Assembly: GCF_030005555.1 (NCBI RefSeq)
Contig: NZ_JASCQG010000008.1
Span: 98,650 to 162,649, forward strand
Origin: Empedobacter sedimenti
GTDB lineage: Bacteria; Bacteroidota; Bacteroidia; Flavobacteriales; Weeksellaceae
Reading direction: 5' to 3'
DNA length: 64,000 nucleotides
Each line of letters begins with the position of its first letter. The stretch's first letter is position 1. Positions 1-9,571 of the stretch are shown one piece after another. The position numbers and the translations under genes are program-made. The notes beneath the pieces are model-generated. The model was not told the DNA's origin. It saw only the letters and a program-made list of their open reading frames with translations, and did not search any database.

Positions 1-536
1 TCTTGATTAAGGTTTGTTTCGACTGTTTTCTTCTCATTCGATAAAGAAGTATTTTCCGAAACTAATTCTGTATTCTTATTCGTTAATTTTTTATTTTCAT
101 CTTTCAGACGAACAATTTCTTCTTTAAAAACTTTGATATCCGATTGCAAAGAAACAATTAAACGTTTAGCACGTTGTAACTCGTCACTTGTAATTCCTTC
201 TTTATTTAAGATAGATTGTATTTCTTTTTGTTTGTCTAAAATCAATCGATCTTGATAATTTAGAGATGAATCTTTTTTAACAACACGGGTTTTAGCATCA
301 TCAAAATCAGCTCTTACAATTCTTAATTCTTGCTTCAAAATCTCACGAGAACGCTCTAAATCATTGATATCACCTTGCATTTCATTTGATGTTTTAGCAT
401 TTGCTTCTTTAGAGTACACAATATACCCTACAGCCAAAAGCAAACAAACTGCTAGTACTGCAATAATAATGTTTTTAAGTAATTCTTTATTATGTTTAGA
501 GTTAGTCGAGGGTTCTAAATCTTTATATTCAGTCAT
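1..536 (-). CDS. Membrane-anchored coiled-coil protein, C-terminus cut off by the window edge
   Basis: Read leftward from an ATG at 536, the frame stays open to base 1, giving about 178 residues. It starts MTEYKDLEPSTNSKHNK, a charged N-terminus with no signal peptide. One hydrophobic segment follows at about residues 22-42 (IIIAVLAVCLLLAVGYIVY). The rest is almost entirely charged and polar heptads rich in Glu, Lys, Asn and Leu, predicted as a long coiled coil from residue 50 on. The topology suggests an inner-membrane protein with its coil in the periplasm or cytoplasm. I do not recognise a specific family; similar proteins in flavobacteria are usually left hypothetical. The C-terminus lies outside the window, so any terminal domain is unseen. 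Confidence 0.75.
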   Translation of the reverse strand, partial: MTEYKDLEPSTNSKHNKELLKNIIIAVLAVCLLLAVGYIVYSKEANAKTSNEMQGDINDLERSREILKQELRIVRADFDDAKTRVVKKDSSLNYQDRLILDKQKEIQSILNKEGITSDELQRAKRLIVSLQSDIKVFKEEIVRLKDENKKLTNKNTELVSENTSLSNEKKTVETNLNQ

Positions 537-638
537 TCTTTTTATTTCGGAGAAATTCTATTAACACAAAAACTAAACCATTTTAATCAAGTGTGTTAAA
601 AAGTTAAAATTTTAACAATTACAATATTAGTTAAAATT

Positions 639-668
639 AAAAAGTCTCACAAAATTGCAAGACTTTTT
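639..668 (-). terminator. Probable terminator of the LEA-like gene
   Basis: A 9-bp stem (639-647 with 660-668) with a 12-base loop and a T-run on the minus strand lies just past the stop codon of the leftward gene at 672-1103. Confidence 0.5.
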
Positions 669-671
669 TTA

Positions 672-1103
672 TTAATTTTCTTCTTTCGTAATATCCGACT
701 TTATGTCATCTAACTTATTTTCAGCATCTTTTTTCAATTCTTCTGCTTTTCTTTCTAAGTCTGTTTTGTCATCCTTCAAAGCATCTTTTACATCCGAAAC
801 TTTATCTTTTACATACTCACTTGTTTCGTGCATTTGCTTTTCAGCAACATCTTTTATATCGTTATACTCTTGCTTTGTTCTTTCTTTAAAATCCTTTGCA
901 GCATCTTTAGATTGAGTTTTAAGCTCCCCTCCTGCTTCTTTTAAATTTGCAAAAGTTTTCTTCGCAAAATCAGAAGCATCGTCTGCAATCAAAGTTCCTG
1001 TTTTTTTTACAGTTGCAGAAACATCATCAAATTTATCTCCCGCAACATCAATTGCAGTCTCTGTTTTTCCTAATATTCGTTTCAAAAAATCTCTAAGTCC
1101 CAT
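672..1103 (-). CDS. LEA-like / apolipoprotein-like helical protein
   Basis: A 143-residue protein of low complexity: nearly continuous amphipathic helix rich in Lys, Asp, Glu and Ala, with loosely repeated 11-residue-like units (for example KDAAKDFKERTK and KDKVSDVKDALKDD). There is no signal peptide or membrane segment; the N-terminus MGLRDFLKRILG could form a short amphipathic membrane-binding helix. This composition is typical of late-embryogenesis-abundant-like and YtxH-like stress proteins, which are hydrophilic and protect proteins or membranes in stress. That role is inferred from composition only. It stands alone, with a terminator on its 3' side and the divergent phosphodiesterase on its 5' side. 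Confidence 0.75.
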   Translation of the reverse strand: MGLRDFLKRILGKTETAIDVAGDKFDDVSATVKKTGTLIADDASDFAKKTFANLKEAGGELKTQSKDAAKDFKERTKQEYNDIKDVAEKQMHETSEYVKDKVSDVKDALKDDKTDLERKAEELKKDAENKLDDIKSDITKEEN

Positions 1104-1192
1104 AATAATTTATTTTGTTGATTATTTTCATTTTAAATTTACTGCTTCATTCAATATAATAATAAGTTTTTTACAATTTTTTAGATAAAATT

Positions 1193-2089
1193 ATGATTAT
1201 CAATTATTTTAATAAGTTTTCTTTCGGAATATTCATTCTTAGTTTACTGACAATTTCTGCCTGTAATCCAAAATCGAATCAAACTGAAACGACTACTCAT
1301 TCTACTGCTCAAAATATATCTTTCAATTATTCAGCCAAAAACAAAAACTATGTAAGCGCTCATCGCGGAGGAAGTGGAATAAAAGGATATCCTGAAAATT
1401 CTGTTGAAACATTTGAATATTTATATCAAAAAGGAATTCAGATTTTTGAGATTGATGTAGCAGAAACAAAAGATCTGCAACTCATTTTGATGCATGACAA
1501 TTCTTTGCAACGAACAAGCACAGGGCGACAAGATGTCAATCAAGTTGATTTAAAAACGATAAAGGAATACTTTTTGGTAGATGATTTTGGACAACAAACG
1601 CCTTTCAGAATTCCAACTTTTACTGAAGCCTTAAATTGGGGAAAACAGAAACCTATTTATTTTATGGTTGACATCAAAAAAGGAGTTGATTATAAAGATA
1701 TCGTTTCAATAATTGAACAAGAAAACATGCAAAAACAGGTAGTTTTGGTAACTTATACTGTAGGCCAAGCAAAAAAACTGCATCAATTAGCTCCAGAAAT
1801 GCTGCTATCTGTTTCGATGCGAAATGAACGAGAATTGAACGAAATGCTGAATAGTGGAATTCCGACAGATAAAATGGTTGCTTTTACTGGAACAAGAAGA
1901 AATGACAAATCGTTTTTAGATAAAATTCATGCTAAAAATATAGTAGTCATTTTTGGAACATTAGGTAACTTAGACAAGAGTTCGGCTGCAAAAAATGGAC
2001 AACTTTACCGCGATTTAGAAAACGATGGTGTAGATATTTTTGCAACAGACAGAGCGCTTGATGTTCATCAAACAATTAATAAAAATTAA
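1193..2089 (+). CDS. Glycerophosphodiester phosphodiesterase lipoprotein
   Basis: A 298-residue GDPD/PI-PLC-like TIM-barrel enzyme that would hydrolyse glycerophosphodiesters to sn-glycerol 3-phosphate and an alcohol. The catalytic pattern is visible: H57-R58 in SAHRGG, E68-N69 in YPENSVETF, E86/D88 in FEIDVAE and H101 in MHDNSLQRTSTG. The N-terminus carries a lipoprotein signal with lipobox ISAC (Cys24), so it should be membrane-anchored outside the cytoplasm. Its TAA stop directly abuts the ATG of bshC, so the two are probably co-transcribed. Fairly divergent from E. coli UgpQ/GlpQ, so the exact substrate is open. Confidence 0.9.
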   Translation: MIINYFNKFSFGIFILSLLTISACNPKSNQTETTTHSTAQNISFNYSAKNKNYVSAHRGGSGIKGYPENSVETFEYLYQKGIQIFEIDVAETKDLQLILMHDNSLQRTSTGRQDVNQVDLKTIKEYFLVDDFGQQTPFRIPTFTEALNWGKQKPIYFMVDIKKGVDYKDIVSIIEQENMQKQVVLVTYTVGQAKKLHQLAPEMLLSVSMRNERELNEMLNSGIPTDKMVAFTGTRRNDKSFLDKIHAKNIVVIFGTLGNLDKSSAAKNGQLYRDLENDGVDIFATDRALDVHQTINKN

Positions 2090-3688
2090 ATGGAAACAAT
2101 ATCACTAAAGGATTCTAATTATTTCTCAAAATTGATGTTAAATTACATCAATCAAGATGAGAGTTTAAAAGAATTCTATACTCTATTTCCTAACAAAGAT
2201 AATTACCTAAAACAAGCTAAAAAGAAGCTTGAAAATTATACAAATCGTGAAGTTTTAGTTGAACAAATTACACAACAATTAAGCGGTTTAGAATTATCAA
2301 AAAAACAACAAAAAAACCTGAAAAAACTTTCAGAAAAAAATACGGTTACAATTACAACAGGACATCAATTAAATTTATTCACAGGTCCTATTTTCTTTTT
2401 CTATAAAATTTTGCAAGTTATAAAAGCTTGCAAAGAATTAAATAATGAACAAGAAGAATTCAACTTTGTTCCTATTTTTTGGATGGCAACAGAAGATCAT
2501 GATTTTGAAGAAATCAATCATTTCAAGTTTGGAGATCGTATTGTACATTGGGAAAAACAACATGGAGGACCAGTTGGACGATTAACAACAGAAGGTTTAC
2601 AAGACGTTTTTCACTCATTTTTGACACTTTTACCAAATGGAAAAAAGAAAAATGAACTACAAGAACTGATTAAGCAATCGTATTTATCGAACGACACATT
2701 AACGACCGCTACAAAAAAATTAGTTCATCTTTTATTCGCAGATTATGGTTTGTTATTTATTGATGGAGATGATAAGGAATTAAAAAAACTGATGATCAAA
2801 ACGTTTGAAGAAGAGCTTCTTCAGTCAAAATCATATAATAATGTAATTCCTCAAAACCAAAAATTAGAAGATTTAGGTTACTCTATACAAGTGAATCCGA
2901 GAGAGATTAATTTGTTTTATATGAACGAAAATAATTCGCGCGAACGAATTGTTGAAGAAAATGGAACGTATTTTGTCAATACTACTTCAATCAAATTTAC
3001 GAAAGAAGAAATTATTGCCGATTTACATCAAAATCCTGATAAATTTAGTCCAAATGTAATTTTGCGTCCGTTGTATCAAGAAACCATTTTGCCTAATGTT
3101 GCTTACATTGGTGGTGGTGGTGAAATTGCTTATTGGTTTCAACTGAAAGAAATGTTCAACCATTTTGAAATTGATTTTCCGATGTTAGTTTTACGAAATT
3201 CGATGCTAATTAGAACAGAAAAACAACACGCAAAACAAGTAAAATTAAATTTATCAAACGAAGATTTGTTCTCTAATAGTTTAATTATCACCAAAAAACG
3301 TGTGATGGATTCATCCGAAATTGCTCCAAAAATTCCTGCATTGGAAGATGAATTGAACAATATTTTTGAACGATTAGAAAGTTTAAGCAATTTGACAGAT
3401 TCTTCGTTTGCGGATATGATACAAGCTCAACGCACCAAACAATTAAAAGGTTTTGAGCGTATCAAAAAGAGATTAATTCATGCCGAAGTGAAACAAAACG
3501 AAGATATTTTGAGAAGAATTGATGAACTTTTGACCGATCTTAATCAACAAAATGGATTGCAAGAACGTGTCAAAAATTTTGCAGACTTTGATTACATTGA
3601 CGTACACTATTTCATTGATTTTATTGCAGATAGTCTTCAACCTTTCGAATTTGAGTTTATAATAAATACCCTTAACGAAGAATTATAA
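2090..3688 (+). CDS. bshC: Putative cysteine ligase BshC (bacillithiol biosynthesis)
   Basis: A 532-residue protein, the usual length of the BshC family, which adds cysteine to glucosaminyl-malate in the last step of bacillithiol synthesis. Family hallmarks are clear: TTGHQLNLFTGPIFFFYKI near residue 85, FWMATEDHDFEEINHF near residue 130, and NVAYIGGGGEIAYW near residue 340. It is cytosolic, with no signal peptide. The ATG at 2090 follows the stop of the phosphodiesterase gene with no gap. Its presence implies that bacillithiol, not glutathione, is the low-molecular-weight thiol here, which matters for reading the GshB-like gene at 15293. Confidence 0.95.
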   Translation: METISLKDSNYFSKLMLNYINQDESLKEFYTLFPNKDNYLKQAKKKLENYTNREVLVEQITQQLSGLELSKKQQKNLKKLSEKNTVTITTGHQLNLFTGPIFFFYKILQVIKACKELNNEQEEFNFVPIFWMATEDHDFEEINHFKFGDRIVHWEKQHGGPVGRLTTEGLQDVFHSFLTLLPNGKKKNELQELIKQSYLSNDTLTTATKKLVHLLFADYGLLFIDGDDKELKKLMIKTFEEELLQSKSYNNVIPQNQKLEDLGYSIQVNPREINLFYMNENNSRERIVEENGTYFVNTTSIKFTKEEIIADLHQNPDKFSPNVILRPLYQETILPNVAYIGGGGEIAYWFQLKEMFNHFEIDFPMLVLRNSMLIRTEKQHAKQVKLNLSNEDLFSNSLIITKKRVMDSSEIAPKIPALEDELNNIFERLESLSNLTDSSFADMIQAQRTKQLKGFERIKKRLIHAEVKQNEDILRRIDELLTDLNQQNGLQERVKNFADFDYIDVHYFIDFIADSLQPFEFEFIINTLNEEL

Positions 3689-3701
3689 AGAAACATAATT
3701 C

Positions 3702-3709
3702 GTATATTT
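3702..3709 (+). promoter_or_regulatory. -7 promoter box (TATATTTG)
   Basis: An exact match to the Bacteroidota TAnnTTTG box, 20 bases before the start codon of the LysM gene. A transcription start near 3716 is inferred. No clear -33 TTG is seen. Confidence 0.5.
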
Positions 3710-3729
3710 GACCACGAAAATTCATCTAA

Positions 3730-5580
3730 ATGAAAAAAATATTAGCTTTATTGTTATTTGTTGGTGCAACAGCACTTTATGCTCAACAAAAAACGCATAC
3801 AGTTCAAGCCAAAGAAACTATCTACGGAATCTCTAAACAATACGGAATTCCGATGGAAGAATTGTATAAAGCAAATCCAAAAATCGAGAAAAGTGGAATT
3901 CATCCTGGTGATTTAATCATTCTTCCAGGAAAAGGAACAACAACTGTAAAACCAGTAGAAAGTACAACAGCAACTACGACAACAACAGCTGTTAGTTTTG
4001 ATGATCCAAACTATAATTTCATTACCATTCAACCAAAAGAAACTGTTTATAATTTAGTCAAGAAATACAAAGTTTCTGAAGCAACTTTAATTTCTTTGAA
4101 TCCACAAATTAAAGAGCGTGGATTAGAAGTTGGTGATGTGATTAAATTACCAAAAGATACATCGAGCAAAACTTTTTCTGTTCCAAAAGGGACGCATTTA
4201 ATCAAGAAAGGCGAAACATTGTATACCTTATCAAAACAATATAATGTTAGTGTAGATGATTTTTATGCCGAAAATCCTGAATTACAAACTGGTGTAAAAG
4301 AAGGAATGGTAGTTAAGATTCCGAAAAAATCTGGTTCGGTTGTTATCGAAGAAAATACAATTAATTATGTTGTACAAAACGGAGATTCTGCATACAGTAT
4401 TTTAGAAAAATATAATACAACTTTAGACGAATTGTTACGCTTAAATCCTGATGTAATCAATGGTTTAAAAGCTGGTATGACGCTAAAATTACCATTACAA
4501 AAAGGAGCTAAAATCGTAAAATATGGTTCTGCTGGAAAGTTGAAACGCGCAAACGATAACCAAATAAATGTTGTGATGATGTTACCGTTTGATGTAGCAA
4601 ACAATCCGCAACTAAAAAATTCGCAAGCAATGCAATTTTTTACGGGAGCTAAATTAGCCTTAACTCGTTTAATGAAAAATGGTAAAAGTGTAAATGTAAA
4701 AGTAATTGATTCTAAAAATGGATCAATTCAAGATATTTTATCGACAACGGATTTCAGTAAAACGGATGCGATATTTACACCGCTTAATGTTTCTGAAGCT
4801 ACTGAAGTTGCAAGTTTCTTTGCAAATTCGGGAATTGCTGTTATTTCACCTTACGCAAACGAAGATTCTTTAAATTCTTTTACAGATTTAATTATAGCAA
4901 ATCCAAAAGACGAAGCTATTGCTGATCAAATTATCGAAGAAATCAACAAAAATTTTGCTGGTGAGCAAGTTTACTTATTAACAAATCGTGACGATCAAGA
5001 ACTAGCAAATTACACAAAAAGACAATTAGAAAAACAACTAAAAGCTAATGTTGTAATTGTTGATAATGCTTCAAAAATTGTGCAACCACATGACAAAGTA
5101 GATGGTGTTGATTATTATACGCCAATTATTACTGTTTTGGTTGGAGATGATGATAATTTAGGAAAACAATATTTAGAAAAACTGAAAACATTTAACAAAG
5201 ATAATATCAAAGCATACGGTATAAAATCGGTTTCAGTTTATGATGTTTATAGTGCACATAACGCTAAAAACATTGATGCTTTCCGCGAATTTGGATTTAT
5301 TTTCAGTACTGCACGATTAATTAATACACGTGATACAGAAGTTCAAAGTATTTTGAAAGATTTTAAAGAAGTATACTGTGAATTTCCTACGCGTTACGAG
5401 CAATTAGGATACGATGTAACTTATGATATTGTAGACCGAATGAACAATAAAGGTGATGTAATGAATAACATTTCGACAGAAAATACTCGTATGTCATCAA
5501 AGTTTGCTTACAAAAAATTAAGTGGGCAAAAAGCCTATACAAATGATGCTACCCGCGTAGTTAGATTACCAAAAAAATAG
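3730..5580 (+). CDS. Secreted protein with four LysM domains and a periplasmic-binding fold
   Basis: A 616-residue protein with a clear signal peptide (MKKILALLLFVGATALYAQ). Four LysM peptidoglycan-binding repeats follow at about residues 21-66, 95-142, 155-200 and 209-257, each with the pattern KGETLYxLSKQY...LxxLNP...G. Residues about 275-600 resemble the type 1 periplasmic-binding/ABC-receptor fold (VMMLPFD, FTGAKLAL, FANSGIAVISPYA). In Bacteroidota such fusions are periplasmic or outer-membrane-associated wall-binding proteins; the ligand of the binding domain is unknown. Transcribed alone from a nearby TAnnTTTG box and ended by a terminator hairpin. Confidence 0.85.
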   Translation: MKKILALLLFVGATALYAQQKTHTVQAKETIYGISKQYGIPMEELYKANPKIEKSGIHPGDLIILPGKGTTTVKPVESTTATTTTTAVSFDDPNYNFITIQPKETVYNLVKKYKVSEATLISLNPQIKERGLEVGDVIKLPKDTSSKTFSVPKGTHLIKKGETLYTLSKQYNVSVDDFYAENPELQTGVKEGMVVKIPKKSGSVVIEENTINYVVQNGDSAYSILEKYNTTLDELLRLNPDVINGLKAGMTLKLPLQKGAKIVKYGSAGKLKRANDNQINVVMMLPFDVANNPQLKNSQAMQFFTGAKLALTRLMKNGKSVNVKVIDSKNGSIQDILSTTDFSKTDAIFTPLNVSEATEVASFFANSGIAVISPYANEDSLNSFTDLIIANPKDEAIADQIIEEINKNFAGEQVYLLTNRDDQELANYTKRQLEKQLKANVVIVDNASKIVQPHDKVDGVDYYTPIITVLVGDDDNLGKQYLEKLKTFNKDNIKAYGIKSVSVYDVYSAHNAKNIDAFREFGFIFSTARLINTRDTEVQSILKDFKEVYCEFPTRYEQLGYDVTYDIVDRMNNKGDVMNNISTENTRMSSKFAYKKLSGQKAYTNDATRVVRLPKK

Positions 5581-5605
5581 ATTTTATATCTTATCAAAAT
5601 AATAG

Positions 5606-5638
5606 AAAAGCGATATCAAAATTTGGTGTCGCTTTTTT
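5606..5638 (+). terminator. Rho-independent terminator after the LysM gene
   Basis: Stem 5606-5620 / 5622-5636 (aaaagcgatatcaaa against tttggtgtcgctttt, with two G-U pairs), followed by a T-run. Confidence 0.7.
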
Positions 5639-5710
5639 AATTTCTATTGTTTGTGAAGAATGAATAAATTGATTTCATTTTTTTTCAGAAAAATGTTTTT
5701 AAATTTGAAA

Positions 5711-6880
5711 ATGCACAAACTCAAAAACAATTTACTCGTAAAAGTAATTCTTGCCATTGTATTAGGAATAGCATTAGGTAGAATTATCCCAGAAGTTATT
5801 GGTCGTATTTTTATGACTTTTAACGATTTTTTTAGCGAATTACTTAACTTTCTTATTCCATTAATTATTGTTGGATTAATTGTTCCTTCAATTGGACGAT
5901 TAGGACAAACAGCCGGAAAATTATTATTAGCAACTGTTTTAATAGCTTACGGATCTACCATTTTTGCAGGATTGTTAGGCTATTCTGCAAGTATGTCTCT
6001 TTTCCCTCAATTATTAGAAAATCAAACAGAACAAATTAATATCGGTGAAAAAGCAAAAGAATTTGCACCTTATTTTTCGATAGAATTTCCTCCATTATTT
6101 GGTGTAATGCCAGGTTTAGTATTCTCCTTTCTTTTCGGAATTGGATTATCTCGCTTAAAAAATTCTACTTTCGGAAAATTTGCCGATGACTTTGAAGAAA
6201 TTGTCACTTATTTAATTCAACACTTAATCATTCCATTATTACCAATTTTCATTTTCGGAATTTTCTTAAACATGTCATATTCTGGACAAGTTGTTACAAT
6301 AATGAGTGTTTTTGTAAAAATAATTGGTGTAATCTTTATATTACATGTTCTATTATTGGTGATTCAATTTACAATTGCTGGTATTGTAGCAAAGAAAAAT
6401 CCTTTCATGATGCTAAAACTAATGATGCCTGCATATTTCACAGCTTTGGGTACGCAGTCTTCTGCTGCTACAATTCCTGTAACATTAGCGCAGGTAAAAA
6501 AGATTGGTGTTCGTGACGAAATTGCAAGTTTTGCAGTTCCTCTTTGTGCTACAATTCATTTATCAGGATCTATGCTAAAAATCGTTTGTTGCTGTTTAGC
6601 ATTAATGTTAATTCAGGGAATTGAGATTGATTTTTTACAATTTTTAGGTTTTATGATGATGCTTGGAATAGCAATGGTTGCAGCACCTGGAGTTCCAGGT
6701 GGAGCGATTATGGCTGCTATCGGAATAATTGCTTCTATGTTAGGGTTTAATGCTGAGAATCAAGCTCTGATGATTGCTCTTTATATAGCTATGGATAGTT
6801 TTGGAACGGCTGGAAATGTAACTGGAGACGGTGCTATTGCAGTCACTTTAAATAAATTATTCAAGAAAGAAGTTCAATAA
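5711..6880 (+). CDS. Dicarboxylate/amino acid:cation symporter (DAACS family)
   Basis: A glutamate/aspartate/dicarboxylate sodium- or proton-coupled symporter of the GltP/DctA type, with about eight membrane helices and two re-entrant loops. The HP1 tip is SSAATIPV (family SSxxTxP) and the TM7-TM8 region carries MDSFGTAGNVTGDGA, matching NVxGD of the substrate site. The start is ambiguous: in-frame ATGs lie at 5660, 5693 and 5711. I prefer 5711 because MHKLKNNLLVKVILAIVLG matches the usual start of the family; the longer forms add a Phe-rich tail. A bidirectional terminator follows. The substrate could be glutamate, aspartate or C4-dicarboxylates. Confidence 0.9.
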   Translation: MHKLKNNLLVKVILAIVLGIALGRIIPEVIGRIFMTFNDFFSELLNFLIPLIIVGLIVPSIGRLGQTAGKLLLATVLIAYGSTIFAGLLGYSASMSLFPQLLENQTEQINIGEKAKEFAPYFSIEFPPLFGVMPGLVFSFLFGIGLSRLKNSTFGKFADDFEEIVTYLIQHLIIPLLPIFIFGIFLNMSYSGQVVTIMSVFVKIIGVIFILHVLLLVIQFTIAGIVAKKNPFMMLKLMMPAYFTALGTQSSAATIPVTLAQVKKIGVRDEIASFAVPLCATIHLSGSMLKIVCCCLALMLIQGIEIDFLQFLGFMMMLGIAMVAAPGVPGGAIMAAIGIIASMLGFNAENQALMIALYIAMDSFGTAGNVTGDGAIAVTLNKLFKKEVQ

Positions 6881-6900
6881 AATAATTTTTAAATTCATAA

Positions 6901-6935
6901 AAAAAGAGTTCTAGAATAAATCTAGAACTCTTTTT
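6901..6935. terminator. Bidirectional terminator
   Basis: A perfect 15-bp stem (6901-6915 with 6921-6935) with loop ataaa and A/T runs on both sides, between the convergent symporter and TonB receptor genes. Confidence 0.9.
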
Positions 6936-6972
6936 TGTTATAAAAATATTTAAATGAAGAATGTATTATGAA

Positions 6973-9384
6973 TTAGAAACCAACTCCTCCTCCTTGGCTA
7001 TCTGATTTATTTTGTTGAGCTTCTGCACGATTACGTACTTTTCCTCCAAAGTTATATGTAAATCCTATATTCATTGTTTGTGCTTCCCAACGGAATTGAC
7101 CATAACCTCTATCTGGTGTATACATTTCTAAACGACCATAGAAGGTTCTGAAAATATCGCTAACACGCGCGCTTAAAGAAGCTTTTCCTCCCATAAAAGT
7201 ATAACGAGCACCTAAATCCATTCTCCACATATCTTGCATTTCTCCTTGCAAAAATCTAGATTTACCTTGGTACATAAAGAAATGTTGTAAGCTAATTACT
7301 TTTGTTAACTTAAACGTATTGTTCATACGAGCTGTTAATCGGTTAGCATCAATTTCTTCCGTGTAAGGAACCAATGTTCCATTATCGTTTTTCATCTGAT
7401 TTACAACCATTGTATTGTGCGTGTAATCTCCACTAATATTAGATGACCACCATTTTGTTGGTGTAAGATTAAAACTTAACTCAAATCCATATGCATTTAC
7501 TTTATCATAGTTTTCAAACTCTTGAATAAATGCTCCAACAACATCCTCATTACGTTTTACTGATCTGAAAATATTATCATTGATAATACGGTAGAATACA
7601 TTTCCTGAAATTGAGTTTTTACCAAAACGTTGTAAGTAACCTAACTCAAAATTATTTGTATACTCTGCACGTAAATCTGGATTTCCTTGGCTAGACATCA
7701 ATGGTGTAGACCATTCCGGCACAGTAGATAATTGGTAAATTCCAGGTCGGTCAATTCTTCTACTATAGTTTAAAGACACTTGTCCTTTTTCTGTTACATC
7801 GTATGTTAAGAAAGCAGATGGAAAGAAATCTAATTTATCTCGTTTGATTGATCCTTTAGAAGTTACATTATAAATGTAATCTCCTTTATCATTTGCTTGT
7901 TCTGCACGAACTCCTAATTGCATTCCGAATTTTCCAAACTTTTGCCCGTAGTTTAAATAAGCAGATAAAAAGTCTCTTGTAAACGTAAAATCTGTACTTG
8001 GATTTATTGTTGCTCCATTAATAAAAACGCGATTGTCTGTTATTAAGAAATTATCGTTCTTTTCTCTTCTAAATTGTAAACCAGCTTCAATTTTACCTCC
8101 ATCTTTAATTTGATTGGTATAATCTAAATTAATACGAATATTATCGGTTTTATCATCTCTATTTTCTGAATATGATTTCAGAACTGGATATGAATTGTCC
8201 ATTAAACGTAAATCAGAATTATCTGATTTAGAGAAAAATGCATCTAAAACAATGTTATGATCTGGTTTATCAAAATCACGTTTAAAATTCAACGTATAAT
8301 CTTGACTTTTCCAGTCTCCATTAAAAGTAGATGTATTTGGATGAAAAGCATTTGTAACTGTCTCTCTAATATCAGAACCAATTTCTCCATGTCCTTTCCC
8401 AAACCATTGATTAGTATAAACTGTTAATGCAGTTTTATCATCAATAAACCAGTCAAATCCTACTTTTGCAGATTGGTTTTCGTCTTTATTCAAGATATCA
8501 ATTCCTTGCCATAATTTAGAATCATAATTATCTAAATAACCATGAAACTCACTTGGACGTTTATTGTAACTATATGTACCAAAAATATTAAATGATCCAG
8601 TATTTACGTTAGCAGTCAAAGAATTATTGAAACGGCTTCTTTTACCTTGTTCATAACCTGTGCTCAACGCAACATTGTAACCTTTTTTCTTTCCTTTAAT
8701 CATTACAATGTTTATAATCCCAGATTTACCATCTGCTTCATATTTAGCAGAAGGATTTGTGATGATTTCAACTCGTTGAATTTGATTCGAAGGAATTTGT
8801 TTCAATACTTGCGATGCAGATAATGAAGATGGTTTTCCATCAATATAAATTTTCACATTTTCATTACCTCTTAATGATAATTCTCCTGTTTGTTGATCTA
8901 CATTTACAGACGGAATATTATTAAGAACAGCCGCAGCATCTGCACCAGAACTTACTAAGTCACTTCCTACTTCTACAACACGCTTATCTATTTCATTACG
9001 ATATTGTGAAACTTCAGCACGAACAAAAGCTCCTTTCAATTCAATTGTTTCAGATTTTGCTGGTTGTAAAACAATGTTTCCTAAATTTAATTCACCTCCT
9101 TTTACTTCTGCAGTTGTAACAGATTGCTGATATCCAAATTCTGTAATAACTAATCGATAATTTCCGTCTTCTAAATCTGGAATTGTAAAAGTTCCGTCAG
9201 CTTCAGCATACACTTCATCTAAAAGATCTTTTGAGCCTTCTTTGTAAATTTGGATTGCAGCCATACCTACTGCTTCATTTTTACCGTTTTCAATTTTCCC
9301 TTTTACTGGATGATGTTCTTGAGCAAACCCATAAATAGAACATACAGAGAAAAGAATTGCTAGAGTTATTTTGTTCAATTTCAT
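6973..9384 (-). CDS. TonB-dependent receptor with CarboxypepD_reg domain (outer membrane beta-barrel family)
   Basis: An 803-residue outer-membrane receptor. Signal peptide about 1-22 (ends IYGFAQ); a carboxypeptidase-regulatory-like beta-sandwich about 26-110; a plug about 120-230 with AAAVLNNIPSVNVDQ and SLRGNENVKIYIDGKPSS; then a C-terminal beta-barrel ending in Phe (GGGVGF), as expected for BAM substrates. The barrel (RRIDRPGIYQLS, QGNPDLRAEYTNNFELGY) looks like the outer-membrane beta-barrel family of Bacteroidota TonB receptors. No SusD partner is adjacent, so it is not a classical SusCD pair. The substrate cannot be read from sequence; iron chelates or peptides are possible. Confidence 0.9.
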   Translation of the reverse strand: MKLNKITLAILFSVCSIYGFAQEHHPVKGKIENGKNEAVGMAAIQIYKEGSKDLLDEVYAEADGTFTIPDLEDGNYRLVITEFGYQQSVTTAEVKGGELNLGNIVLQPAKSETIELKGAFVRAEVSQYRNEIDKRVVEVGSDLVSSGADAAAVLNNIPSVNVDQQTGELSLRGNENVKIYIDGKPSSLSASQVLKQIPSNQIQRVEIITNPSAKYEADGKSGIINIVMIKGKKKGYNVALSTGYEQGKRSRFNNSLTANVNTGSFNIFGTYSYNKRPSEFHGYLDNYDSKLWQGIDILNKDENQSAKVGFDWFIDDKTALTVYTNQWFGKGHGEIGSDIRETVTNAFHPNTSTFNGDWKSQDYTLNFKRDFDKPDHNIVLDAFFSKSDNSDLRLMDNSYPVLKSYSENRDDKTDNIRINLDYTNQIKDGGKIEAGLQFRREKNDNFLITDNRVFINGATINPSTDFTFTRDFLSAYLNYGQKFGKFGMQLGVRAEQANDKGDYIYNVTSKGSIKRDKLDFFPSAFLTYDVTEKGQVSLNYSRRIDRPGIYQLSTVPEWSTPLMSSQGNPDLRAEYTNNFELGYLQRFGKNSISGNVFYRIINDNIFRSVKRNEDVVGAFIQEFENYDKVNAYGFELSFNLTPTKWWSSNISGDYTHNTMVVNQMKNDNGTLVPYTEEIDANRLTARMNNTFKLTKVISLQHFFMYQGKSRFLQGEMQDMWRMDLGARYTFMGGKASLSARVSDIFRTFYGRLEMYTPDRGYGQFRWEAQTMNIGFTYNFGGKVRNRAEAQQNKSDSQGGGVGF

Positions 9385-9571
9385 TGTTAATATTTTTTAT
9401 AGTACTATGTTTTACATAATACACATCCACATTAATTCTAATTTTTACTAATAAGACGCAACTCTTTACGTTTTGTTACAGAAATTTTAAAAAAAATTAA
9501 AAATTTTTTTCCTCGACTGAAAAACCTACTTTTATCATTCAAATCATATTAATCAAAAAATTGCTAAAACA

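Noticed and set aside
6973..9384. SusC/SusD-type polysaccharide locus
   Set aside because: No SusD lipoprotein or glycoside hydrolase is adjacent to this receptor; the same holds for the receptors at 19678 and 40108.
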